A DNA stretch of 64,000 nucleotides, taken from NCBI GenBank assembly GCA_009733775.1, contig WOGZ01000004.1:1-64000 (forward strand). Direction: 5' to 3'. Below, piece after piece: positions 54,467 to 64,000 of this stretch. Below the pieces are notes generated by a model, which was not told the DNA's origin, ran no database searches, and worked only from the letters and a program-made list of their open reading frames with translations. The DNA is from Alectoria sarmentosa. Its lineage: Eukaryota > Ascomycota > Lecanoromycetes > Lecanorales > Parmeliaceae. A program made the position numbers and the translations under genes. Every line of letters starts with the position of its first letter. The first letter of the stretch is position 1.

Positions 54467-55805
54467 GCAATGACCTTTTCCTCGAGCAATGGTCGAGGAA
54501 GGGCTGCCTTGTTGGGAACATCTTGAAAAACTTCTTGGTCGACGGCACTTGGTAGATAGAGCGGCACTTTTCTCCACCACGTGCTGGAAACTAAAGGATC
54601 CTAGCCATTCCACAGAGAAGTCGACTAACCGGCAACAAGGTTGCAGCATGACAGGCTGAGGCGAAAGGTCATTTCTCATTCAAGAGTACGGATGCATTGA
54701 TCTCATCGCCAGCTAGGTATCTCCGAAGCAGCTCCTGAAGGGAATTTAGCGCAGGTGGTCGTCACAGGCCGAGCAGGTCTGCCGTGATCTAGACTTTTGG
54801 ACGGTCGAGAAAATGATTGGCTGGCAAATTCCCCGCATTCTTCAATACTGGACGGGTCTGGCCCTAAGACAGCCCGCAAGCTGACTCAAGCCTGATATGG
54901 AATCATGTGGGCGTTTGCCTTTTGCTGTCCCGAGCAGCTGTTCTGCTACTGTATGCCAAGCCAGACTTCCCCCCTTTACAGCTATTATGGTAGAATCCGC
55001 CTGTCCACTTGACAACATGACTCTCGCACGAGCAGCAAGTGTTTCTGTAATCCAAGAAAGCCGAACGCATAATATTATTATTGTAGAGCTCCATCGCCTC
55101 GGATCGGAGCGTCTTTTCTAATATAAAGGTCGTTCCGGGGAAACAAGCCTCGAGGAGGTCAAGCGTTGGTGACACGGGTGCCGAGTTTGGGCGGGGATTT
55201 TGGGCTTGCCAAGGCTGAGGCTGCCCTGCTGCTCTGAAGCTCCCCCAAAGCCATTCTGGTCGGTGTAGTAGAATAGTTGATAGTTTCGAACAAACAAGAG
55301 CCATCATCATTCATCGTCGGAGGTAGCAGCGAAGACGCAAAAGCATAGTCGCTTTCAAAGCAACCAATGATAAAGTAGAAGAGAGAGAGAAGAAATGTTG
55401 GACTAAAAAAGGTAAGTAAGTAAGGGATTTTAGGGCCTACAATGATAAATGATAATACCGGAGAGCCGAAAGTAAGCGTGTGTGTAGGTGTGTGTGTGTA
55501 CCTATGTGTAAAGTAAAGTAGGTGTGTGTGTCGGAAAAGAACATGAGATTATTGACCTCATAGCCCTCCATCTCCCGACCCCACAATTGTGCAAAAGTAT
55601 GCTGTAGAGCAGGTGGGACTTCTTACTTCCTACGTCAACCCTACCCTACCCAATAATGCTAAAGCTATCTTCTCCTTTTCCCTTCATCAGCATTCTAAAA
55701 CTTCCTACCTTTGTATGTCAATGTGTTCATTCGACACTCCGATCAGCTCCTCGTATATGGTATTTATAATCCGACAAACTACCGACCAACGCATACACAG
55801 CTATC
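54467..55805. other. FacB-like upstream region
   Basis: 1.3 kb between two plus-strand genes; long upstream region typical of a regulator gene. It holds a GT-rich tract at about 55477-55532 (GTGTGTGTAGG-type) and an AGAGAGAGA run near 55381. No protein-like frame. Confidence 0.6.
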
Positions 55806-58555
55806 ATGCCTGGCATCCTCCCAATGAAGGTGATCAAGGTGGGGACAAGTGCGCAGAGTAGAATCGCCCAGGCCTGCGACAGATGTCGCAGCAAGAAGAT
55901 ACGATGTGATGGCATTACACCATGTTGCTCACAGTGTGCCAATGTCGGATTCGTGTGCAAAACCAGTGACAAGCTCAGCCGCCGAGCATTCCCAAGAGGA
56001 TACACGGAATCTTTGGAAGAAAGAGTGCGCGCTCTGGAAACCGAAGTCAAAGAATTGAAAGATCTGCTCGACGAGAAGGATGAGAAGATTGATATCCTGT
56101 CGAGGATTTATTCCAATTCGCCCTCGCTGAGACGACTGTCAAGCACGCCCTCAACGTCGCCCGATCTGCCCGATGTCAAGGAGAATGTCGAGACATCTGC
56201 CCGCAAAGAGGATACGTTCAGGGTTCAGCAGTCACCATGCCTGCTCCATGATGAAGAATCGGACTCTTATTTCATGGGTGCATCAAGCGGGAGATCGTTT
56301 GTTGGTGGGTAGACCTCGTGCTCAGCATGGCTTGGACTTCACTAATTGTCATAGACACTTTCAAAGCAAAAGTTCAGGAAAGCGGGAAGCCGTGCAGCGA
56401 GTTCAAGACTCAAGCGTTCTTCGCGACGAGGAAGAAGGCCAATTCTTCCACAATGAGGTCTTCTACTTGCATCGCATCGAGTGTCCCTTCCCGTATGATC
56501 TCAGATCAAATGATCAACATCTTCTTCCAGGAGTGGGCTCCTCTCTTTCCTGTTGTACATCGACCGACTGTGTTGAAAGCGTACGCCGATTACATGAATG
56601 AGCCTGAAGGCGTCAAGGATAATCATTCCCTTGCGCAATTGAACCTCATTTTCGGTATCGCGGCTCTGTCTGCAGAAGTACGCATCACGGAAGACTTGGA
56701 GGTCTACCTGACAATTGCTAATGTTCAATTAGTGGAATAAACAGAATGCTCAAGGGTTTGAGCTGCAATGGCAGGCGGCTTTGGACGCTGTGCTGGCCGA
56801 GAACACTTTGCCTACTTTACAATGCCTTGTCCTCGCTCAGATCTACTGTATTGCAAAAGCCGATTATAACAAGCTTTTGCATTACAAGGGCATAGCAATA
56901 AGCCTCTCACATCGCCTTGGGCTTCACCAGAGTCAGAAGCGTTTTGCTTTGGGCGCGTTGACAAGTGAAACAAGGAAGAAGGTATTCTGGGCTTTGTATA
57001 CGTTGGATTGGTAAGGAAAACAAGCCGCCGAGTCCTTCGCTGTAACACTAAGTCGTTGCAGCTTCTCGGCTGCCCTGCTTGGGCTTCCGAAACTGCTCAA
57101 TGAAAGCGATGTTCACGCAGAATACCCTGCCGATATCGACGATGAGAATGTCTCTGAACGAGGTTTCCAGTCAACGTTGCCTGGCGAATTCACGAGATTG
57201 TCCGGCGCACTGGCCCTCTTCCGTGTAACGCGTATCATGTCCAAGGTCTTGGAAGAAAACTACCCTGCAGCTTCATCGCATGACTTGTCCCTTCAGAAGA
57301 TCGGCGATCTAAATGATGAGCTCGACCTTTGGCTTGGAAGCCTTGCGCCTCATCTTCGACTACACTTCGTTCAGGACAAACCCAGTACCAGCGTTGTTGG
57401 CAGTAGATCACCTCTATTGGTATAATGCACCACCCCACTACCCAAGATTTACTGCTCACTGACTACTAGTCTCTCGCCTATCATTATGTTCGCACTCTTA
57501 TCCACCGGCCGGCAGTAGGTTCCAGCCTCGGTACTAAGGCTTCACCTTCCGTCGTCGCTCTTGCACAATCCAGCAAACACATTGTTCAGATCATTCAACT
57601 ACTTGAAGAACGAAGGATGAGCTTTTCGTTTTGTCTCAATCAAAACGAGCTATTGCTTCTCGCAGGATTTGGCCTGCTCTTCCAGGGCCTAAACCTTGAT
57701 CGTAGAGGCAAATTGCTCCAGGACAGCCAAAGACTGCTGTGCTCTGTTATCGAGATACTTGAGCGCAATGAAGCAATGGGTGCGGCTGAATTCAAGAAAG
57801 TTGTGTGCGCAATGATCAGCGTTGAAAGATTTCCGAAGGGCGTCCGTGGCTCAGACGAGCCTGCACCGCGACGGAATTCAGAGGGAAATATGGCTACTCC
57901 AAAAGAGTCTCCAAAACCAGCTCGCAAACTTCAAGCCATAGCTTCACGCTTTTCAACGGGGAATCCGCCGGTTGTGAAACGAGAGAACGGCAGCGGGCGT
58001 CGTTTCACTGCTCCAACCCTGCCAACAGGGCAGCTCTCAAGCTACGGACGAAGCACCAGTCGGAATAGTGTCCCGTCAGTAGCATCTGACCCACTGCCTC
58101 AGCATGAATATTCGCGGCGCAATACCACCTCCCAATCTCCACGCCAGAAGTCTTCCTCGAAGCCACCGAACCTCGACTACCTTTCTTTCGATGAGCCGAC
58201 CCCAAGCCCGAGCAACATGTCTCCGGGCTCAAACTGGCAGTCTAGGACACCCAAGCTCGCAAATCAGCAAACGCAACATACACTAGACAGCCTCTTTCCT
58301 TCTGAGGATTTATTCTCGTCGTACGTCTCGCCACCTCCATCTGCCGATTTTGGTTGGCGTTCCGACGTTTGGGCCATGCCTTCCAATCTGGACAACCAGC
58401 TAGACGCTTCGCAAGGCCGTGTGAGATTTTCTGATGAAGACCTCACGAGTGGCGAGGAATTGAGCAGCTGTGACATGGGGGCAGAGTTCCGTGGGTTAGA
58501 CAATTTGGATGGCTTGGTAGGATCAGATGGGCTTGACGGGAATTTTGGACCGTGA
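55806..58555 (+). CDS. FacB/Cat8-like Zn2Cys6 transcription factor (acetate and gluconeogenic gene activator)
   Basis: Binuclear zinc cluster regulator; FacB in Aspergillus and Cat8 in yeasts activate acetate use, glyoxylate cycle and gluconeogenesis. Five exons: 55806..56304, 56355..56677, 56733..57010, 57062..57419, 57470..58555; 847 aa. The N-terminus MPGILPMKVIKVG is followed by the cluster CDRCRSKKIRCDGITPCCSQ and CANVGFVC, the family linker DKLSRRAFPRGYTESLEERV and a Leu/Glu coiled coil (RALETEVKELKDLLDEKDEK). The middle-homology fungal_trans domain runs through ISDQMINIFFQEWAPLFPVV and ETRKKVFWALYTLDCFSAAL. The C-terminal third is Ser/Pro-rich with an acidic end, as in activation regions. 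The intron 2 acceptor (TTAG at 56732) has an in-frame alternative at 56744. Confidence 0.83.
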
Positions 58556-59244
58556 AAATGATTGACACGAGGATCGGAAGAAGAGTGCAAGGAAAGTGTT
58601 CAAATAGTATATACTGCCAATTTGTCTTGATGATGATGAACGATATGAATCGTGGAATGATTGCCACCCGGAAAGAATCCAGATTGCGGCAGGTACAAGA
58701 CAGACCAACACCCGGGGTATGGTCAGGGTAAGTTGTAGAATTTGACCGTAGTCTAAACTTGTCTTGGAAGTTGTCTGGAAGCTAACTTACTGGTAAGAAC
58801 AAGGACCCATTCTTGCGGGGGAGGGTGTTGGACGCAAGGCAAGACCACCCTGCAGAATCCCAGCGCCATATGTGCCTATTTGAGGGATCGAATCCATGTC
58901 TATGGCGTGCTCGAATCAGTTTCGTCTCGCCCACTGTGAACTACAATATCTTCCAACCATTCGCTGTCCAGTCATATTAATATTGCCTTGGATTGCGTCT
59001 ATACATAGATCTTCACTCTTGTTACCCGGCAGAGCGTCTAAAATTGAGAAGCATGGATTATTGCAAAGGTATCGCAAGAAACATAAACCCTCAACACAAC
59101 ATCTCCCGGTCTCTTACCCATCAACCCTCGCACAACACCCTGAGGCGCCAAATCACGGACAAGCTTGTGGCTCCCAGCAACGTCCTAAATTACGAGAGAC
59201 CGATAAAAAGGCAGAAACCCGAACAGCTACCCGCGAGTCAAGGT
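58556..59244. other. intergenic region upstream of PHO85
   Basis: An open frame upstream of the kinase ATG is in frame with it (from 59053) but carries no family feature; relatives start at the equivalent of 59245. No other gene is seen. Confidence 0.55.
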
Positions 59245-60345
59245 ATGGATAAGAGACACCCCAGCTCCTTCCAGCAGCTGGAGAAGGTATGCCATGTTAC
59301 ACTTGAATTGAAATAGCCCACGCTGACTAGATCAATAGCTAGGTGAGGGGACATATGCGACTGTAAGGCTATCATTCTACCGTTGCACAAACTCGCTAAT
59401 CCAAACCGCCAGGTCTTTAAAGGACGTAACCGCCAAACAGGCGAACTCGTTGCTCTCAAAGAGATCCACCTAGACAGTGAAGAAGGCACTCCCAGCACTG
59501 CCATCCGCGAAATTTCCCTCATGAAAGAGCTGAAGCATGACAACATTGTCTCATTACACGATGTCATACACACCGAGAACAAGCTCATGCTCGTTTTCGA
59601 ATATATGGATAAAGACCTCAAGAAGTACATGGACTCCCGCGGCTCCGGCGGTCAACTAGACTACATCACCATCAAATCCTTCATGCACCAGCTTCTCCAA
59701 GGCATTGCCTTTTGCCACGAAAATCGTGTGCTCCATCGAGATCTAAAGCCTCAAAACCTCCTCATAAACAACAAGGGCCAACTCAAGCTAGCAGATTTCG
59801 GTTTGGCCAGAGCTTTCGGCATTCCAGTCAACACCTTCTCCAATGAAGTCGTCACCCTCTGGTACCGCGCCCCTGACGTCCTCCTTGGCTCGCGGACCTA
59901 CAACACAAGCATCGACATCTGGTCCGCGGGCTGCATTATGGCTGAAATGTACACCGGGCGCCCGCTCTTTCCAGGTACAACGAATGAGGACCAACTTCAG
60001 AAGATTTTCCGCATAATGGGTACGCCCTCAGAGCGCAGTTGGCCCGGCATCAGCCAATTCCCAGAATACAAAGCCACCTTCCCCGTTTATGCGACGCAGG
60101 ATCTGCGGATTTTCCTTCCCCAAATTGATCAGGTGGGGCTGGATCTGATCTCGCGGATGTTGCAGTTGAGGCCGGAGATGAGGATTGGTGCGTTGGAGGC
60201 ATTGAGTCATTTGTGGTTTAGAGACCTTCCGCAGTTGAGGCAACAGCAGGTACAGCAAGCACAGCAAATCCAGATGGGAGGGCAGGGAAGCATGATGATG
60301 GGCGGAGCTAGTGGTGGTGGATATGGTGTGCCGGTCTACCAATGA
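59245..60345 (+). CDS. pho85: cyclin-dependent kinase PHO85/PhoA
   Basis: Ser/Thr kinase that with Pcl/Pho80 cyclins controls phosphate response, polarity and glycogen. Three exons: 59245..59286, 59339..59362, 59413..60345; 332 aa. Exon 2 is only 24 nt and encodes part of the Gly-rich loop (LGEGTYAT); without it the ATP loop is broken. Seen: LGEGTYATVFKG, the cyclin-binding PSTAIRE helix (GTPSTAIREISL), catalytic HRDLKPQNLL, DFGLA, and TFSNEVVTLWYRAPD in the T-loop, where a Ser replaces the usual activating Thr, as in Pho85. The Gln/Gly/Met-rich tail is typical of fungal PhoA. The kinase core is nearly identical to mould PhoA as I remember it. Confidence 0.95.
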
Positions 60346-60654
60346 GCTCGAGTCTGTGAAAATGGTGGTGGGATTCGATAGCGGCCCATGCTGTGCGATG
60401 AGTCTACTGAAGGATGTGATACCCTCTTACAATGTCAGCGCGTATACGGTGTCGTGTGGGATTGGTTCGTAGAATTTTCCAAAATGCATTATGATGACTG
60501 GGAATGAACATTTCTTCTATACATGTTTCCTCACTTGGACACGGCGTGAACAAGTCTAGCTTCCTAAATATTCCTCTTAATGGCAACTATGCTGCTGATA
60601 TCACACGAAGACTACAGATTGACAGCTGTCGTCACCCCATGTTTTTCGCTTCTC
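60346..60654. other. intergenic region (convergent 3' ends)
   Basis: Between the convergent kinase and SAP-domain genes. Short, no feature. Confidence 0.55.
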
Positions 60655-61467
60655 TCATGTCATAGCAGTGAATCGTTTCTTCCTCGCGTCCGCCGCGGAC
60701 TTATCTTTATCACTCAACCCACTCCCAGCCTTCTTAATCCCGTCCTTTGACGTCCCGGTTCTCTCTCTCCCATTCCTCCCTCCGTCCCTGACTCTACTCC
60801 GCTTCTCCCGACCATCCCTCCCCCCGCCATCATCGCCCCCCCGCCCTCTCTTCTGGCCTCTCGCTGCGCGCTCCGGTAATGCTTCATCGAGCCCCTTCAC
60901 AGCGACTTTATCCCCCGCATCACCCGTGCCGAATTTCTTCGCGCGCTCGAGCGCTTTGAGCGCATCTTCATCCGATTCTTGGATCCCGAAACGGGCTGCA
61001 CGTTTTTGGCGCTTGGCTAATTCGTCGTCTAGTGTTGTTGCTTTGATACCGATAGATGGGAGAGACTTTTTCTTATCAGCTTCTGCAGCCTTGATATCTT
61101 CGACTGGCGCAACATCTTTGGCATCGTCGGTGGTTGGAGCAGGTGGGTCGACAGTCAAGTCCTTGGTTTTCGAGGGGTCCGTGTCCACGATCTGGTTCGG
61201 CACTGCTGTCGGATTTGTGGGTTGACCAAGACCACCTGCTGCTATTGCGACGGCGCCAGCTGGCTCAGCAACGGCTGCATCGTCCTCCCAGTCGATCTCA
61301 TCTTCGGCTCCGGCGGTAGTTGCGGTGTTGGATTGGGCGGCTTGCTCTATGTCGTATTGCTGGAGACGGGCGATCAGGTCGGCTTTTTTGCCGGTATGAG
61401 GAAGGGAGCGGGCTTTAAGGAGGTCTTCAAGCTCGGCATTCTTCTTTTTAGCGTAGTCAGCCGACAT
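60655..61467 (-). CDS. SAP-domain protein, Tho1/SARNP-like
   Basis: Single exon of 270 aa. An N-terminal SAP domain (KKKNAELEDLLKARSLPHTG then KKADLIARLQQYD) is followed by an acidic stretch, and a C-terminal region with the Tho1/SARNP motif (KRQKRAARFGI then ALKALERAKKFG) and a Gly/Arg/Lys-rich tail (RGQKRGRGG, RDGREKRSRVRDGG). In yeast Tho1 binds RNA during transcription elongation and assists mRNP assembly; human SARNP does the same with TREX. The GC-rich tail is strand-biased. Start context and length agree with the family. Confidence 0.85.
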   Translation of the reverse strand: MSADYAKKKNAELEDLLKARSLPHTGKKADLIARLQQYDIEQAAQSNTATTAGAEDEIDWEDDAAVAEPAGAVAIAAGGLGQPTNPTAVPNQIVDTDPSKTKDLTVDPPAPTTDDAKDVAPVEDIKAAEADKKKSLPSIGIKATTLDDELAKRQKRAARFGIQESDEDALKALERAKKFGTGDAGDKVAVKGLDEALPERAARGQKRGRGGDDGGGRDGREKRSRVRDGGRNGRERTGTSKDGIKKAGSGLSDKDKSAADARKKRFTAMT

Positions 61468-64000
61468 AATAGGTGCTGGAAGGCTGAAGTGCTTGAGATT
61501 GATGAGGTAGGGAATGGTGTGATGTTAAGAAGCCTTGTGGTTTGGCTGTGAGAGAGGGTGGATGACTGTTTGGAAGGTTTGTGATTTATCTGTGGGGGGT
61601 AGTGTCTACAAGACAACAAAATGCTGACTCGACTGAATGTGAAGTCGGGGGTGTGGTATGGTCGAGGAATAGACTGTTTGTCAAGGAATGCACTGTTTGC
61701 AGAGCATCACATAGGGCTGAGATTAGCGCCTTTTTTAACAATAGATGCACTTTGAATTTCAACAAGGGTGAATAGGATGGCGACCAAGAATTGACGTCTC
61801 TAAAAATCATGGTGTTGAAAGTTGGCTCTGAAGTTAATCTTATTATCGATATCATTTATGGGGTTCTGCGTCCCTTAAAAAAGAAGCTCATAGACTGCGT
61901 TGGCGAGGAAGCCCAGCATCTCCCGAGGGCAGTTGTTACACAATGGAAAAGCAACAATTCTGAGGCAACAAAGTTACGTTCGCAGAAGCATCAGCTTTTT
62001 CATACGAACTCAAAGGTATAGACCTTCCCTCCCCTCCACCTCTAGAGCGTCACATGACTGAAACGGCACCGAGAGAAGGGATGCAGGAAATACGCCGACC
62101 AATCATGACCACATATGCCGTTGACAGCTGCAGATGGTGGCACACCATCATGACCATAAGGTTGTCGGCGTCTCCGTCTCTCGTTCGATTTCCCGGGCTC
62201 TCTTGACTGGGTGGAAACTCACGCACCATTCGAGTCGCCTTCGGATCCTACGTGATTCTTCATATCCGTTCATCACTCAGTCAGCAACACGGGCTTTTGG
62301 ATGGATCAACGTGGTGGGCCTTGACAGTCCGGGATTGACCTACATGTCGAACATATGTACAGAACCACCGTAATACTAGGAGATTTCTTAGGTATGATAA
62401 TTTAGAGTCAAACACCTGTTCCCGTTGGTTGTGAGAGGATGCTGAGCGAGAGTATATGTGACGGGTATACAGACGTTCAAAATGAGAATGTGAATAAGGC
62501 CAGTGAGGGTCTTTTCCAATGGTTCAAACCTCTTATATTAGCACAGCAGCAATTACAAACATCTGGAGAAGAAAAGCTTCGTGATGAAAGTGGCGCGCCG
62601 TTTTGGTTAGACGGGTCCGTGGTTGCATATGCTCATGCATGCATTGCATTCGGAACGGGTAATAGGTGAGCCTAGAACTAGAAGGAGAAGCGCTGGATAA
62701 ACGCTCGTGATTTGGTCCCAACCCAGGTACCTACCATTTCACGCTACAACTACAACGTGCCTGCGAGAACGAATGACAGCATGGCGTTTACCAGCTTTGC
62801 CAGTTGCAACAGCTTTTCCTCTCAGTGCTCAGCGAACAATAAAATTGGGCCCGGCTCACTTGCGTCAAGAACGGACGAATGAGGGCGCGTTCATGTGACT
62901 GTGTCACTTGTATGGATAAGTACAGCTGAAGCTGCTCGGGGTTGGTCTTCATCGCTCCCCGTCGCAGCTTCTGCTCCGGCGAGTGTCGTCCTAGAAGCAA
63001 AAGCACGATGCCAACTACCGCTGAACCATCGCTCATCTTTCGTAGTGAACGGCAAAGCACACCTGACCGTCATAATTGATAGGCACATCATGGCCTTATC
63101 TCAATTCGATAGCCCTGGCCCATGCCGTCTTGCCCGGCCTCTGCTCTTGCTCTTGCCCCCGCTTGAGGTTTGAAAGACGAGCTACAGAGTGGAAGGATCT
63201 TTAAAAGATCTCGAGGGTCGGCTCATTCGACGCGACGTTCTCGCCCCCAAGGGCCTAATAGCAAGGTCCAGTGAAGACCCTGGTCGCACGTTGCCTCCCG
63301 TCGGTACGGCAAATTTTGTAATTTTTTGCTTCAAATATCCCACCCCTCCCAAATTTAAGGATGATCGCTTTTCCCCCACCTCAAACACTGTAAAGTACCT
63401 TAGTGAGATATCTTACAAAATTTATTAGTCTCGTTGACCTTCTTATTCACCTCTTGGATTTTCTTCATCCCCTCATCTTTCTTGTCCATATTATTTATTT
63501 ACATCTTTATTTCCTTCAACAAATCGGCCTTGTTCATCAGCAACCTGTCTTCACCGCAACTGGTTATTTTCGGGTGTCCGGTGGTACATGTGGCTGTGAG
63601 GCTGTGCGACTTTAGTGGCTGCTCTGTGCTGGCATCGAGAAACATTTTACCCCTTCTGCGCGCAAAAAAAGACCAAAGGCAACAGTTGTGCCATTTATTT
63701 AAGCACGTGAATGTCACGGGAATCTCCATCTCAAATCTTCATCCGAATATTGATGCCGAATGTCATGTAAATATTTGGAGGCACCTGAGGTCAGTCCACC
63801 ACCTCGGTGCACCTTCTTTGACCGTTTACTAACTGTGCTATAGGCATCGTGGGCCCTTGTACATATGATATTGATCACTGGCTGTCACATATGTCGCTCA
63901 TGTCCTCCATCGTTGTGACTTGTTCAAGTGCTTTGCGAGCCAAGGAGCAACAATGGCTTCGCGGGGAGCATTTGGCTTCAGGTCTGCGAAGCAACCAGTC
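61468..64000. other. no convincing gene to window end
   Basis: 2.5 kb upstream of the Tho1-like gene. Several 60-130 codon open frames exist, for example near 62439-62669 (KASEGLFQWFKPLILAQQQL) and 63434-63832, but none shows family features or a clean exon structure. A gene could begin beyond the window end. Confidence 0.5.

Noticed and set aside
59053..59244. Upstream in-frame extension of PHO85
   Set aside because: Mould relatives start at the equivalent of 59245 and the extension has no kinase or targeting feature.
1..64000. CRISPR arrays, operons, tRNA and rRNA genes
   Set aside because: No regular spacer-repeat array was seen. Cloverleaf-like T-loop matches (for example near 22252 and 30786) lack the rest of a tRNA. 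The gene arrangement is eukaryotic.

Overview
The window is nuclear DNA of a filamentous ascomycete (Pezizomycotina). The signs are short GT-AG introns with CTGAC/CTAAC branch sites, single-gene transcription units, and typical mould genes: a Ppo oxylipin synthase, a FacB/Cat8-type zinc cluster factor, a DUF2014-type SREBP, a DUF1996-WSC protein and a PhoA/Pho85 kinase. I favour Leotiomycetes, but only weakly. Most genes are split, so exon structures below were assembled by reading frame, splice signals and family knowledge; about 70 introns are placed. Open-frame starts that were not ATG were rejected.

Layout. 0.4-16 kb: mitochondrial-type CDF metal transporter, D-xylulokinase, TFIIIA, exportin-t (Los1), a G-patch/DUF4187 protein, an unresolved small gene, and an SREBP (minus strand). 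16.9-21.2 kb: a 16-exon Ppo-type fatty acid dioxygenase-P450 (minus). 23-25.4 kb: DUF2235 hydrolase. 27-31.4 kb: Ser/Pro-rich protein and secreted DUF1996-WSC protein. 33.4-40.1 kb: mitochondrial PP2C phosphatase, DUF202 membrane protein, transketolase. 40.3-44 kb: an old yellow enzyme gene between two copies of an AT-rich MITE-like repeat. 44.5-49 kb: F-box-like protein, a conflicted locus, a small secreted protein and a small basic protein. 50-61.5 kb: Ygr210-type GTPase, a small mitochondrial protein, a SET-domain methyltransferase, FacB-like regulator, PHO85 kinase and a Tho1-like SAP protein. 61.5-64 kb shows no convincing gene.

The most unusual feature is a set of introner-like introns. 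At least ten introns in seven or eight unrelated genes are unusually long (about 139-164 nt against a usual 45-60) and share sequence, including a 3' module around TGCTGACTCCGA that supplies branch point and acceptor. Two introns in unrelated genes (4819-4964 and 52072-52220) share a 20-nt identity within an alignable body. One pair brackets a 19-nt exon of xylulokinase. Four GC-AG introns and several microexons (down to 10 nt) add to the unusual gene architecture.

Functionally there is no cluster. Xylulokinase and transketolase both belong to pentose use, and the SREBP, Ppo and FacB genes to lipid, oxylipin and acetate metabolism, but they are scattered among housekeeping genes and shared regulation is not implied.
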